Counted from the stretch's first letter, positions 45,508 to 54,643 are shown. The stretch: DNA of 64,000 nucleotides from Bifidobacterium erythrocebi (GCF_012932675.1 NZ_JAAIIF010000018.1:124001-188000); one strand, 5' to 3'. Made by a program: numbers and translations. Notes: generated by a model not told the origin, from the sequence alone.

Positions 45508-47151
45508 ATGGCAGACATCACAGGATGGGCATTACGTACCTTGAAGCGCTTCTACGGCTACGATTCGTTCCGCGGCAAGCAGTTGGACGTCATCACTGCG
45601 ATCCTGCAGCATCGCGACGTGCTGGCCGTCATGCCGACGGGTGCCGGCAAATCGATCTGCTACCAGATCCCGGCCTGTGCGCCAAGCAAGGACGGCGCAC
45701 CGGCCTTGGTTCTCGTCATCACACCGCTTCGTGCACTCATGCGCGACCAAGTGTCCCATCTGGGATCACACGGCATCCCTGCCGCCTTCATCGATTCTGA
45801 AACCACCGCCGCCGACCGCGGCATCATCTACCAGGCGGCCCGTGAAGGGCGTATACGCCTGCTGTACGTCGCTCCAGAGCGTCTCCCCTCACCGGAGTTC
45901 ATCCGGTTCGCACAATCGCTCAGAATCCGCCTCATCGCCGTTGACGAGGCACATTGCGTGTTCCAATGGGGGCAGGATTTCCGCCCGGACTACCTCGGCA
46001 TCGCCTCGTTTATCGAACAGCTACCGGAGAGACCGGTCATAGCCGCATGTACCGCCACCGCAACTCCTGCCGTACGTGACGGCATTGTCCATAACCTGCA
46101 ACTACAGGATCCTTTGCAGGTTGTTTCCAGTTTTGATCGTCCTAACCTATACTTTGGACGGTACGAGGCGCATTCCAAACAGGATCGCACCACACGAATA
46201 ACGCAATATGCCAAGGCTCATCGCACCGAAAGCGGCATTATCTATTGCACATCACGTGCACGAACCGAGGAACTGACGGAAGAGCTGCGTACGGCAGGGG
46301 TACAGGCCGAATACTTCCACGCCAGAATGGATGAGGATCGCAAGGCCTATGTGCAGGACGCGTTCCTTGGCGGAGCCATCAACGTCATCGTCGCCACCAC
46401 GGCGTTCGGTATGGGGGTCGACAAGCCCGACGTGCGATGGGTCATCAACGACGGCATGCCCGGCAGTCTTGAGGAGTACTACCAGGAGGCCGGACGTGCG
46501 GGGCGCGACGGCAAACCGGCCAGCTGCACGTTGATCTGGGGGCGGTACGAGTTCGATCTGCTCGAACAGCGCATAGACGAGTCGGCGGGATCGGCGTTGG
46601 AGGACCGAGAACGCAGATTGGCCAAGACAGCGGCACTGGAACGATGCCAGGCCATGGAGGACTACTGCACCACACGAAGCTGCCTGAGAGCGCATATGCT
46701 GCGCTATTTCGGCGAGGAATCGGTGGGACGGCATTGCGGTGCCTGCGACTGCTGCACGGGTAACAGTGGGTTTGCCGGTGCCACAAGCACACGGGATACC
46801 CCTGCGGTGTTCGGGCGCACGGCATCGTTTCACGTGGAACATGTGGAACATTCCGATGAGGAACAGGTCATCGACACCGATCTGGTTCAATCCGTGCTGC
46901 ATTTCATCCAAGCCGTGCATCGCAAGCAAGGCACCGGATATAGCATTGTCAAAATCGTCAACGCGCTCCATGGGTCGCGCAGCGTGTCGATTGTGGGAAG
47001 TGGACTGGATCGCATCGAGGGATACGGCTCGTTGGCCGACTACAGCGGCACGCGAATCCGGGCCGTGATCCGGCTGCTCATGGATGATGGTCGACTGGTC
47101 CACGGGAAACAGGGCATCGTTCTTCCGGCATCGGACGAGGACGACCAGTAG
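45508..47151 (+). CDS. RecQ-family ATP-dependent DNA helicase
   Basis: 3'-5' DNA helicase of the RecQ family, acting in recombination and repair. The 547-residue product has the RecQ0/Q-like FYGYDSFRGKQ, Walker A MPTGAGKSICYQ, DEAH box as VDEAHCVFQWGQDFRP, TATATP, motif VI YYQEAGRAGRDG and the zinc-binding Cys cluster (RCQAMEDYC ... CGACDCC). The C-terminal region (about 455-545) is divergent and there is no clear HRDC domain. The start at 45508 is a guess: TTG 45475 and GTG 45478 are in-frame alternatives without good ribosome-binding sites. It lies between murJ and parB, where sigM-trxB-trxA are found in other actinobacteria. Confidence 0.9.
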   Translation: MADITGWALRTLKRFYGYDSFRGKQLDVITAILQHRDVLAVMPTGAGKSICYQIPACAPSKDGAPALVLVITPLRALMRDQVSHLGSHGIPAAFIDSETTAADRGIIYQAAREGRIRLLYVAPERLPSPEFIRFAQSLRIRLIAVDEAHCVFQWGQDFRPDYLGIASFIEQLPERPVIAACTATATPAVRDGIVHNLQLQDPLQVVSSFDRPNLYFGRYEAHSKQDRTTRITQYAKAHRTESGIIYCTSRARTEELTEELRTAGVQAEYFHARMDEDRKAYVQDAFLGGAINVIVATTAFGMGVDKPDVRWVINDGMPGSLEEYYQEAGRAGRDGKPASCTLIWGRYEFDLLEQRIDESAGSALEDRERRLAKTAALERCQAMEDYCTTRSCLRAHMLRYFGEESVGRHCGACDCCTGNSGFAGATSTRDTPAVFGRTASFHVEHVEHSDEEQVIDTDLVQSVLHFIQAVHRKQGTGYSIVKIVNALHGSRSVSIVGSGLDRIEGYGSLADYSGTRIRAVIRLLMDDGRLVHGKQGIVLPASDEDDQ

Positions 47152-47204
47152 TCTCATACCCGCTAGATCCGCACAGGCGTACTGCCACACAGAGCGGAAC
47201 AAAT

Positions 47205-47245
47205 AACGGCGTGCCCCTCCGTATTGCCGGAGGAGTCACGCCGTT
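47205..47245. terminator. Hairpin between the convergent helicase and parB genes
   Basis: aacggcgtg (47205-47213) / cacgccgtt (47237-47245) with an inner cctccg/cggagg stem. The position suggests a bidirectional terminator; there is no long U-run. Confidence 0.65.
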
Positions 47246-47309
47246 GAATATGCTTCACAGCGAACAGCGCAGCAAACGAATCAGGCGACCCGTCTGCCAG
47301 GCCGAGGCA

Positions 47310-48728
47310 TCACGCCTTGCCTTGTTCCTTGCCCTGCTCTTCGTTCTTCTGCTCGTTCTGCTGATCACCTTTCTGATCGGGCATCAGCAGGCCAAGAATG
47401 CGATCCATGTCTTCCGGCGAGGAAAACACGATTTCGATATGCCCATGCTTTGGTGTTCCCTTGATGGAAACCTTGGTTTCAAAGCGATGCTCAAGGTTAG
47501 ATTTGATAGGAGAATTCGCCCAGGGGTCTCCCCTCCGTGCACGTGGCTTCTTCGGCTTGGTGGAGTTCAGGTTCGCCATGGCAACGATTTCCTCGGTGCT
47601 ACGTACAGAAAGGCCCTCGGCGATGATGCGGTTGGCGAGTTTGTCCATTTCCTCCGCTTCGCTCAGGCCGAGCAGCGCACGCGCGTGACCTGCGGAGAGA
47701 ATGCCTGCCGCGACTTTCTTCTGCACGCTGGCAGGTAGGTTCAGCAGACGCAGGGTGTTGGCGATCTGCGGGCGGGACTTCGACACCGACTTGGACAACT
47801 GCGCCTGGGTCAGGCCGAATTCATCGACCATCTGCTGGTAGGCTGCGGCTTCTTCCAACGGATTCAGCGCCACGCGATGCAGATTCTCCAGCAGTGCGTC
47901 GCGCAGCATGTCGTTGTCGGCGGTGGTCTTGACGATGGCGGGAATGGTATCCAATCCGGCAAGCTGCGATGCGCGCCAACGGCGTTCGCCCATGATCAGC
48001 TCGTAGGGGCTGTCCATGCGTCCGTCGAAACGGTTCGCCGGCTTCGTGCCGGCCTGCGCCTTACGTGCCTCGGCGATCTGCTCGGCGGGGCGCTTCCGTA
48101 CCACGATGGGCTGGAGGATGCCGACTTCCTTGATGGAGGCGGCAAGTTCGTTCAGTTCGTTCTCATCGAAGATGGAACGCGGCTGATGAGCATTCGGCCC
48201 GATCTCATCAAGATTCAGCTCGGCAAGGTACCCGCCTTCGACCGGCTTCAGCTTGGCTTGGTTGGACTGCTCATCCTGCTGCTTGGTATCCGACGGCGCA
48301 TCGGTTTTCGTTGCATCGGCCTTGCCACGGCGCTTGGGCTGAAGCGAGACGGTATCGTCGAAGAACATGTCGCTGGGGTGCGCGATGTCTTCGATGCCCG
48401 GCATGGTGACGCGTCCCTTCGATGTGCTGCTATGCGGGGACACGGCATGCTGGATGGACGGGATATGAACCGGAGCGTCTTCCTCCACAACGCTGGTCGG
48501 CTTCGTGGACTGGGTTGTAGTCTTCGGTTCGGTCGGCTTTGCGTTCTGTGCGGCGGCACTGCGTGGCTCGCCAAGCACGACCTTCCGCTCACGCTCCGCA
48601 GCCAGGGACTGTTTCATATCGTCACGTGCAGTTTCACGTGAAACAACGTGTTGCTCATGGGAACCCTCGCCGGGCAATGCGGGGAACAAAGCGCCGAGGC
48701 CCTTCCCAAGACGGGATTTCGATGCCAT
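47310..48728 (-). CDS. parB: Chromosome-partitioning protein ParB
   Basis: CTP-dependent DNA clamp that loads at parS sites to segregate the origin. The 472-residue product begins with the conserved KSRLGKGLGALFP, has a long charged, low-complexity region (about 30-165), then the ParB core: the CTP-binding ENELNELAASIKEVGILQPI and ELIMGERRWRASQLAG, followed by the HTH (FGLTQAQLSKSVSKSRPQIANTLRLL) and a C-terminal dimerisation domain ending in Glu/Gln/Lys-rich residues. The start is 1 nt after the parA stop; the ribosome-binding site AAGGAGG lies at the end of parA. A parS-like site lies inside this gene. Confidence 0.96.
   Translation of the reverse strand: MASKSRLGKGLGALFPALPGEGSHEQHVVSRETARDDMKQSLAAERERKVVLGEPRSAAAQNAKPTEPKTTTQSTKPTSVVEEDAPVHIPSIQHAVSPHSSTSKGRVTMPGIEDIAHPSDMFFDDTVSLQPKRRGKADATKTDAPSDTKQQDEQSNQAKLKPVEGGYLAELNLDEIGPNAHQPRSIFDENELNELAASIKEVGILQPIVVRKRPAEQIAEARKAQAGTKPANRFDGRMDSPYELIMGERRWRASQLAGLDTIPAIVKTTADNDMLRDALLENLHRVALNPLEEAAAYQQMVDEFGLTQAQLSKSVSKSRPQIANTLRLLNLPASVQKKVAAGILSAGHARALLGLSEAEEMDKLANRIIAEGLSVRSTEEIVAMANLNSTKPKKPRARRGDPWANSPIKSNLEHRFETKVSIKGTPKHGHIEIVFSSPEDMDRILGLLMPDQKGDQQNEQKNEEQGKEQGKA
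48630..48645. promoter_or_regulatory. parS site inside parB
   Basis: agtttcacgtgaaaca matches the parS consensus tgtttcacgtgaaaca at 15 of 16 positions, with the perfect inner 14-bp palindrome. It is the best match in the window. A weaker one (cgtttcacgtggaaca, 14/16) lies at 46826-46841 in the RecQ-like gene. Confidence 0.85.
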
Positions 48729-48729
48729 A

Positions 48730-49695
48730 TCAGGCCTCCTTCATTCGAGATGCGATCGCATCCAGCACCACCGGGGAACGGCGTGCGATCTCCAGCGCCG
48801 CTTCGCCGTACGCGATGGCGCCCATGCCTCGCGGATCATAGGAGATGACGCTCTTGTTGAAACTCGGGGCCTCGGAGATCTTCACCGTTCGGGGGATCGT
48901 GGTGTCCAGCACGATCGACGGGTAGTGGCTCTTCACCTCGTTGTACACTTCGCGGCTCAGCAACGTGCGCTTATCGAACATGGTGACCATCATGGTCGAG
49001 ACGGTGAGGATCGGGTTGAAGTGTTCCTGAACCAGACCGATGGTGTTGATGAGCTGGCCGAGACCTTCAAGCGCATAGTATTCGGCCTGAATCGGAATAA
49101 GCATCTCGCGCACCGCGCACATGGCGTTGATCACCAGCAGACCCAGGCTCGGCGGGCAGTCGATGAACACGTAGTCGAAATGCTCGTTGCTTTCGTGCAG
49201 GAACTGCTGCACCGCTTCGTTGAGCAGATTGTTGCGGTTCTCGAACTGCGCGACCTCAAGCTCGGCACCACTCAAATCGATGGATGCCGGCACGACGTCC
49301 AGGCTGGGGAAATCGGGGCACTGCCTCTTGACTTCCGCAATGGTCATGCGTCCTTCCAGCACGTCATACACGGAAGGTTCGCCGGATTCATGCCTGACGC
49401 CAAGGGCGGTCGAGCAGTTTCCCTGCGGATCCATATCGATGACCAATACCCGCGCACCATTCTTCGCAAGAGCAGCGGCAAGATTGACGGTCGAAGTAGT
49501 CTTCCCCACCCCGCCTTTCTGATTGGCGACTGCGATCAGACGCGTACGTGCGGGCTTGGGAAACTTCGCTTCCTGCAAACGGGAATAGCGATTGAATTCG
49601 TGCGTGATTTCCGCCCCCATCGTCGAATCACCCGATGAGAAAATACGATTGATGGTATCTTCGGCGGACTCAATCGGCATGTCCTGATCTGCCAT
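48730..49695 (-). CDS. parA: Chromosome-partitioning ATPase ParA
   Basis: Deviant-Walker ATPase that moves ParB-parS complexes over the nucleoid. The 321-residue product has a 50-residue N-terminal extension, then the Walker A motif KGGVGKTT (60-67), DMDPQGN and the Walker B DYVFIDCPPSLG. The ATG at 49695 has AAGGAG 10 nt upstream; a TTG two codons earlier is an alternative with 4-nt spacing. It forms an operon with parB. Its promoter region contains four DnaA boxes and two parS-like sites, which could tie its expression to DnaA or ParB. Confidence 0.96.
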   Translation of the reverse strand: MADQDMPIESAEDTINRIFSSGDSTMGAEITHEFNRYSRLQEAKFPKPARTRLIAVANQKGGVGKTTSTVNLAAALAKNGARVLVIDMDPQGNCSTALGVRHESGEPSVYDVLEGRMTIAEVKRQCPDFPSLDVVPASIDLSGAELEVAQFENRNNLLNEAVQQFLHESNEHFDYVFIDCPPSLGLLVINAMCAVREMLIPIQAEYYALEGLGQLINTIGLVQEHFNPILTVSTMMVTMFDKRTLLSREVYNEVKSHYPSIVLDTTIPRTVKISEAPSFNKSVISYDPRGMGAIAYGEAALEIARRSPVVLDAIASRMKEA

Positions 49696-49773
49696 GAACA
49701 ACTAACTCCTTGGTGTACTAATCTGTATCCAGTTTTGCCTTTTGTATGGACAGAGGAACCCTGTTTTCCGATT

Positions 49774-49905
49774 TGTGGATAACAATGTGGGCAACTGTGG
49801 ATAAATCGGGTTTTTCTGTGGATAACCTATTATTGCCGTTCGCGGTCATCCCCTCTGCCTGAACGTTTTTCGAGGTTTTGCGACAATGTGGAAAACTGTG
49901 GATAA
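49774..49905. other. DnaA-box cluster upstream of parA
   Basis: Four perfect boxes (tgtggataa) at 49774-49782, 49796-49804, 49817-49825 and 49897-49905, all in the same orientation; spacings of 22, 21 and 80 bp. Confidence 0.85.
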
Positions 49906-49992
49906 GTTATCCTCATTATGCCCGGCTGGCCCCTGCATCCGACCCCCGCACGCCGACGCTCAGGGCGGATCCACCACCCTGCGCACATGAGA

Positions 49993-50148
49993 TGTTTCAC
50001 ATGAAACACACAAGAGTTCCAGCCGCGTCCATTCGCGCCCCATCTATATACCAGATTGACGACGCTGTGCCTTCACCTCCGCAAGCCGTCAACGCCATCC
50101 CCTGCCATCTGCCGAAGCCGGCAGACGTCGAACGTTTCACATGAAACA
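49993..50148. promoter_or_regulatory. Two parS-like sites between parA and trxB
   Basis: tgtttcacatgaaaca (49993-50008, 15/16) and cgtttcacatgaaaca (50133-50148, 14/16). Both have a central CA instead of CG. They lie in the divergent parA-trxB spacer; the 585-bp spacer also holds DnaA boxes but no gene. Confidence 0.75.
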
Positions 50149-50280
50149 TTCCTTACAACCCCACCGAATGTCGCCTATTGATACGGCTAGTGACCGCCTA
50201 TCACGACTACCTATAACGAATTCGCCCGTCCAGGCGCGATATTCGGCACGGCTGCACGACCTGCAACGTATCGTTGAACC

Positions 50281-51228
50281 ATGGCACAAGAACATCACGA
50301 ACAAGACGTCATCATCATCGGATCCGGCCCCGCGGGATATACCGCGGCCATCTACCTCGGCCGCGCGGGCCACTCCCCCCTGGTCATAGCCGGCGCGCTG
50401 ACGCCCGGTGGCCAGTTGATCAACACCACCGAGGTGGAGAACTTCCCCGGCTTCCCCGACGGCATCCTCGGCCCCGATCTCATGGACGCCATGAAACGTC
50501 AGGCGGAACGTTTCGGCGCGACCTTCCTGCAGGACGATGTCGCCTCCGTGGAGGATCACGGCGACTATAAGACCGTTACCACCAACCAGGGCGAGACGTT
50601 CCAGGCCCGGGCGGTCATCATCGCCACTGGCTCCCAGTACAGGAAGCTCGGCATCCCCGGCGAGACCGAGTTCTCCGGCCGCGGCGTCTCGTACTGCGCG
50701 ACCTGCGACGGATTCTTCTTCCGCGGCAAGCCGATCGTGGTGGTCGGCGGCGGCGACAGCGCCTTCGAGGAGGCCGAGTTCCTGTCACGCTTCGGTTCCT
50801 CCGTGACGCTGATCCACCGCCGCGATTCGTTCCGCGCCTCCAAGATCATGGTCGACCGGGCGAAGGCGAACGAACGCATCAACCTGCTGACCGACTCGGT
50901 CGTGGAAGAGATCCAGGGTGACGATCAGGGAGTGCAGTCGTTGGTCGTCAGGAATGTGCTGACCCAGGAGACATCCACGCTCACGGCGAACGGCGTCTTC
51001 GTGGCGATCGGGCATACACCGTCCACGGACTTCCTTGACGGACTGGTGCAGCGCGATCAGTCCGGCTACATCACCGTCGACGGGGCAAGCACGCGGACCA
51101 GCACCCCGGGCGTCTTCGCCGCGGGCGATTGCGTCGACAGCGTGTATCGTCAGGCGATCTCCGCTGCGGGTATGGGGTGCCGTGCGGCACTTGACGCGCA
51201 GACATATCTTGCCGAACAGGCGGACTGA
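50281..51228 (+). CDS. trxB: Thioredoxin-disulfide reductase
   Basis: FAD enzyme that reduces thioredoxin with NADPH. The 315-residue product has the FAD motif GSGPAGYTAAIY, the redox pair CATC (Cys139, Cys142), the NADPH motif VGGGDSAFEEAEFL and the closing FAD motif TPGVFAAGDC. No ribosome-binding site is seen before the ATG at 50281, so it may be leaderless or start elsewhere. It is alone, without trxA; in most actinobacteria trxB lies next to trxA near murJ. Here it sits between parA and rsmG, divergent from parA. Confidence 0.96.
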   Translation: MAQEHHEQDVIIIGSGPAGYTAAIYLGRAGHSPLVIAGALTPGGQLINTTEVENFPGFPDGILGPDLMDAMKRQAERFGATFLQDDVASVEDHGDYKTVTTNQGETFQARAVIIATGSQYRKLGIPGETEFSGRGVSYCATCDGFFFRGKPIVVVGGGDSAFEEAEFLSRFGSSVTLIHRRDSFRASKIMVDRAKANERINLLTDSVVEEIQGDDQGVQSLVVRNVLTQETSTLTANGVFVAIGHTPSTDFLDGLVQRDQSGYITVDGASTRTSTPGVFAAGDCVDSVYRQAISAAGMGCRAALDAQTYLAEQAD

Positions 51229-51256
51229 CGATTCGTACTCTGTTTCCATAGCATAT

Positions 51257-51293
51257 AACGAGGGTCTCGGCGGCATGAGTCGAGGCCCTCGTT
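51257..51293 (+). terminator. Hairpin after trxB
   Basis: aacgagggtctcg (51257-51269) pairs with cgaggccctcgtt (51281-51293) with one wobble, 28 nt past the stop. Confidence 0.7.
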
Positions 51294-51355
51294 GCATATA
51301 TATCGCACGGATATCGCCATATTATCGGGCAAAATGCGTGCACAGACGTAAGAAA

Positions 51356-51526
51356 TGTGGATAAAGAGGCCAAATTGTGGATAAGTGTGGATAAATCCGG
51401 TGATTTTTGTGCATAACCCACATCGGAATCGCGCGAAAAGCTTGGTAGCTCAACGATTTCCCGACTATCAACTGCCTAAGGAAAAACCTGTGGATAACTT
51501 TTTCATCCACCTGATTTTGTGGATAA
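51356..51526. other. DnaA-box cluster between trxB and rsmG
   Basis: Five perfect tgtggataa boxes at 51356-51364, 51376-51384, 51386-51394, 51489-51497 and 51518-51526, all in the same orientation. The 631-bp spacer between these convergent genes otherwise contains only terminators. Confidence 0.85.
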
Positions 51527-51773
51527 CTCCTCTACGAACGGTGCCAAGCATCGCTCGTTGCACCCTGATTCCACACTGAACCACACTCCCCCGCTAAACC
51601 GCTTTCAGCCACTCATCTTCCCCATACCAGGCCAGCGCCTACACGCCTTCGCCTGTCACCATGCCGGCCGTCGCGAATATCGACCCGTCCGCCGCCGTGC
51701 ACATCGCAATCTCATGCAACACATTGCCAATAGTGGAGATTCCCCGCGCACCCCACAACCCGCGCAAACAAAA

Positions 51774-51815
51774 AAGCGGTGCCCGCAGCCGCATATGCAA
51801 CCACGGGCACCGCTT
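51774..51815 (-). terminator. Terminator after rsmG
   Basis: aagcggtgcccg (51774-51785) / cgggcaccgctt (51804-51815); on the minus strand the hairpin is followed by a run of T residues. Confidence 0.9.
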
Positions 51816-51859
51816 CCGGCATCACCGACTATGCGCTCTCACAGGCACTTGCCTGGCAC

Positions 51860-52534
51860 CTATTTCCTATCCACCAGCACAACATGCGTGGGCTCCAGTC
51901 CCGGGCCCACAGGCGCCTCCACAACGCGCGGACGCACACCCTTGTACTTGGCGATCATCTTGGCGGCCTTGTCGATCTCCGCCTGCGCGGAACGGCCCTT
52001 TAACGCCACCAGGCGTCCCTGCGGCTTGAGCAGCGGCAGGGTCCACCCGGAAAGCTTCGTCATGGGTGCCACGGCTCTGCAAGTGACCACGGCATAGGGG
52101 TGCATGCTGCGATCCTTACGAAGCACCGTGATGACCTCCTCCGACCGCGCACGGACGATCGAGACATTCTCAAGCCCCATCTCGTCCACACATTCCGTGA
52201 GCCATTCGACGCGACGCTCCATCGGCTCGATCAGCGTGAACTCATGATCGGGCAGGCACGCCGCCGCGACGATGCCGGGGAACCCGCCGCCGCTGCCGAC
52301 ATCGGCGACCGTCTTGAACCGCATGCCATCCGTCGTTTCGCGGACGAACGGCACAATGGCCGCGGAATTGAGGATATGACGTTCCCAGATGATGTCGACG
52401 TCCCTCGGGCCTATCAGGCCTCGCGGCTCGCCTTCCTGCTCCAGCTTCGCGTGAAACACCTCAAGCTTGGGCAATGCGTCGCCCAGCACTTCCTTGAGAA
52501 TCGGAGAACCGTTCAGTTCATCTGCCATCGGCAC
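51860..52534 (-). CDS. rsmG: 16S rRNA (guanine(527)-N(7))-methyltransferase
   Basis: SAM-dependent enzyme that makes m7G527 in 16S rRNA; loss gives low-level streptomycin resistance in other bacteria. The 224-residue product has [17 protein letters not shown], the SAM-binding [13 protein letters not shown], and [15 protein letters not shown], all typical of RsmG/GidB. The GTG at 52534 is chosen (AGGA 7 nt upstream); an ATG lies two codons in. It is separated from jag by a 52-bp palindrome, so it may have its own promoter. Confidence 0.95.
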   Translation of the reverse strand: MPMADELNGSPILKEVLGDALPKLEVFHAKLEQEGEPRGLIGPRDVDIIWERHILNSAAIVPFVRETTDGMRFKTVADVGSGGGFPGIVAAACLPDHEFTLIEPMERRVEWLTECVDEMGLENVSIVRARSEEVITVLRKDRSMHPYAVVTCRAVAPMTKLSGWTLPLLKPQGRLVALKGRSAQAEIDKAAKMIAKYKGVRPRVVEAPVGPGLEPTHVVLVDRK

Positions 52535-52592
52535 TGCTCTTTCCTACTCGCCTGCTCGTTTGATTACTGCTCGTTGTCGTTTGCTCTCCCGC

Positions 52593-52644
52593 CCATACGC
52601 AAGCGGGGAGCCCATAGCGCTATGGGCTCCCCGCTTGCGTATGG
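52593..52644. repeat. 52-bp perfect loopless palindrome between jag and rsmG
   Basis: Left arm 52593-52618 (ccatacgcaagcgggga...) and right arm 52619-52644 are perfect reverse complements with no loop. It begins 4 nt after the jag stop. It probably acts as a transcription terminator or RNA stabiliser; as a duplex it can extrude as a cruciform. Confidence 0.85.
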
Positions 52645-52648
52645 ATCG

Positions 52649-53167
52649 TTACTCGTCGTCCTCGGCCTCGGCCGCGGAGGCCTTCAGGTAGATGGTCACA
52701 TGGCGATGAGGCTCTTCGCCGTGGGAGCGGGACTTCAGTCCCTCCTCGCGGACGACGTCGTGGACCACCTTGCGTTCGAACGAATTCATCGGCTTGAGGT
52801 CAACGGGCTCGCCGGTCTCCCGGACTTCGTCGATCGCGTCCAGGGCGATGTCGTGCAGGCGCTGACGCTTACGCTTCAGGAAACCGTCGACGTCGACGAT
52901 CAGACGGGAACGCTCGCCCGTCTTCTGCTGGACCGCAAGCCTGGTCAGCTGCTGCAGAGCGTCGACCACTTCGCCGTCACGTCCGATCAGATGCTTGATG
53001 TCGGTATCGTCATCGGCGACGATCTGCACCGTTGGGCGACCATTGCGGACACCCATCTCGATATCGCCATCGTAGTCGGCGATATCCAGAAGCCCTTCAA
53101 GATAATCGGCGGCGATATCAGCTTCCTCGTTGAGCTGATCCAAGGTCTTCTCGTCATCCTGTGCCAT
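52649..53167 (-). CDS. jag: Jag/KhpB RNA-binding protein
   Basis: RNA-binding protein with KH and R3H domains, found downstream of yidC. The 172-residue product has an acidic N terminus, a Jag-type KH domain (IVADDDTDIKHLIGRDGEVVDALQQL, about 49-75) and an R3H domain (MNSFERKVVHDVVREEGLKSRSHGEEPHRH), with an acidic tail. AAGGAG precedes the ATG by 7 nt. KhpB in Gram-positives regulates cell division and elongation through RNA. It lies between yidC and rsmG, the conserved order. Confidence 0.93.
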   Translation of the reverse strand: MAQDDEKTLDQLNEEADIAADYLEGLLDIADYDGDIEMGVRNGRPTVQIVADDDTDIKHLIGRDGEVVDALQQLTRLAVQQKTGERSRLIVDVDGFLKRKRQRLHDIALDAIDEVRETGEPVDLKPMNSFERKVVHDVVREEGLKSRSHGEEPHRHVTIYLKASAAEAEDDE

Positions 53168-53244
53168 GTATTCTCCTTTTTGGCGCGTATAGGTACCAGT
53201 CTAAACCAGCTGCCGGAATTGCTCAACGACAGCCCAAAGTCAGA

Positions 53245-53282
53245 ATAAGGTCTGATGTTTCATGTGAAACATCAGACCTTAT
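53245..53282. promoter_or_regulatory. 38-bp palindrome containing a parS-like site
   Basis: Arms 53245-53262 and 53265-53282 are perfect complements of 18 nt each with a 2-nt centre. The centre is tgtttcatgtgaaaca (53256-53271), a 15/16 match to parS. It fills the yidC-jag gap, so it may serve both as a hairpin in RNA and a ParB-binding site in DNA. Confidence 0.8.
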
Positions 53283-53284
53283 CG

Positions 53285-54325
53285 TCACTTCTTCTTTTTG
53301 TTTTTGCGTTTGCGATGGGGCTGCTCTCGCTGATAGCCCTGGGTGAGTTTCCGCTCGGCCTCGGCCTTGGCCTTCTGCAGCTCCTCCTCCTCGATCGAGG
53401 GCTCGCCGGCGCGGGCGCGGCGCTCGTTCTCCCTCTTGTGGTCGCGGTGCTCCTTGGCTTCGGCTGCCGGGGAACCGGGCGTCGGGAAGGCGTAGATCTG
53501 CCACACGGAACGCAGCAGGTTGCACACGTTGTTGGTCAGCCAGTACACCAGCACAGCGAACGGCATGGCGACACCGGAGAAGATGTACATGATCGGGAAG
53601 ATCCAGAGCATCATCTTCTGCATCGTCTCGGCCTGCTTGTTCTGCGCGTTGTTCTGCGGCATGTTGCGCTTCATGCTGTTGTACTGCATGAGCCACAGGC
53701 AGAAGCACATCAGCGCGACGAAGATGCCGATGACGACCTTGCCGGAGGCGGCTGCCGTGGTGAAGTTATCCGCCACGTTCACGCCGAACACCGTAGTCGA
53801 GGTGAATTCCTTGGCCGTTTCGACATCGAATGCGCCAAGCGCCGCGCGTTTGCCGCGTGCGATGTACGGGATGGCGGACAGCATGTAGAACATGCACATG
53901 AAGACCGGGCCCTGCACGAACATAGGCAGCATGGAGGTGCAGCCGCCCATCGGGTTCGCGCCGGTGTCCTGATACAGCTTCATCGTCTCGCGCTGCATGG
54001 CCTCTTTGCTGGCCGGATCGTTCTTGCCCTTGTACTTGTTCTGGATGCGCATCAGCTTGGGCTGCAGCACCTGCATCTGGGCCTGCATCTTGCGCATACC
54101 CTTGATGGACTTATAGAACAGCGGGAACACACAGGCCTGAACCACCAGCACCAGGAAGATAATGGACAGCACCCACGAGAAACCGATCGGATGCATGCCA
54201 AGCATGACCATGAACTTGTGGAATACGGCCATGATCTGCGTCATGAGCCACTCGATCGGCGTCAGGAGCTTGTATAGCCAGCCCCAGAACCCGCTATCGA
54301 GGAGGAATTGATCTTGATTACCCAT
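53285..54325 (-). CDS. yidC: Membrane protein insertase YidC
   Basis: Inserts and folds inner-membrane proteins. The 346-residue product has the YidC/Oxa1 core: an N-terminal helix-containing region (GFWGWLYKLLTPIEWLMTQI), VLSIIFLVLVVQACVFPLF, the MQVLQPKLMRIQNKYKGKN cytoplasmic coil, then three helices to VLVYWLTNNV, and a basic C-terminal tail (ending KRKNKKKK) that binds ribosomes. No large periplasmic domain is present, as in Gram-positives. Its ATG overlaps the yidD stop (TAATG), giving translational coupling. Confidence 0.95.
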   Translation of the reverse strand: MGNQDQFLLDSGFWGWLYKLLTPIEWLMTQIMAVFHKFMVMLGMHPIGFSWVLSIIFLVLVVQACVFPLFYKSIKGMRKMQAQMQVLQPKLMRIQNKYKGKNDPASKEAMQRETMKLYQDTGANPMGGCTSMLPMFVQGPVFMCMFYMLSAIPYIARGKRAALGAFDVETAKEFTSTTVFGVNVADNFTTAAASGKVVIGIFVALMCFCLWLMQYNSMKRNMPQNNAQNKQAETMQKMMLWIFPIMYIFSGVAMPFAVLVYWLTNNVCNLLRSVWQIYAFPTPGSPAAEAKEHRDHKRENERRARAGEPSIEEEELQKAKAEAERKLTQGYQREQPHRKRKNKKKK

Positions 54326-54642
54326 TACAGGCCATTCTCCTTATCGTCTACGACCAGAGGAGTGAGTCGAGGCTCCTCGTGTGCCTTCGACCACGGAAAT
54401 CTATAAAAAACGGAATAGCGCTGCGGAACATCATCGATGCCCCCACAACTCCAAGGCAGGCATCTCAATAAGCGTAGAACAGCCAGCAATCCCCCACGGA
54501 ATGCGCCATAACGCCGCACAGCCTGAATCGCATAATTGGAGCAACTCGGGTAGAACTTGCAGCATGGCGCGGCGCGCTTCGCCGACCAATGCCGCTGATA
54601 CCAGCGAATCAGATGCACGATCGCATCGCCGGCGATACTCAT
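54325..54642 (-). CDS. yidD: Membrane protein insertion efficiency factor
   Basis: Small membrane-associated protein that aids YidC. The 105-residue product has the DUF37 signature: RWYQRHWS, the triple-Cys segment CCKFYPSCSNYA and RLLRCLPWSCGGIDDVP. The C-terminal 30 residues are an extension. It is 1 nt from the rnpA stop and overlaps yidC. Confidence 0.95.
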   Translation of the reverse strand: MSIAGDAIVHLIRWYQRHWSAKRAAPCCKFYPSCSNYAIQAVRRYGAFRGGLLAVLRLLRCLPWSCGGIDDVPQRYSVFYRFPWSKAHEEPRLTPLVVDDKENGL

Positions 54643-54643
54643 A

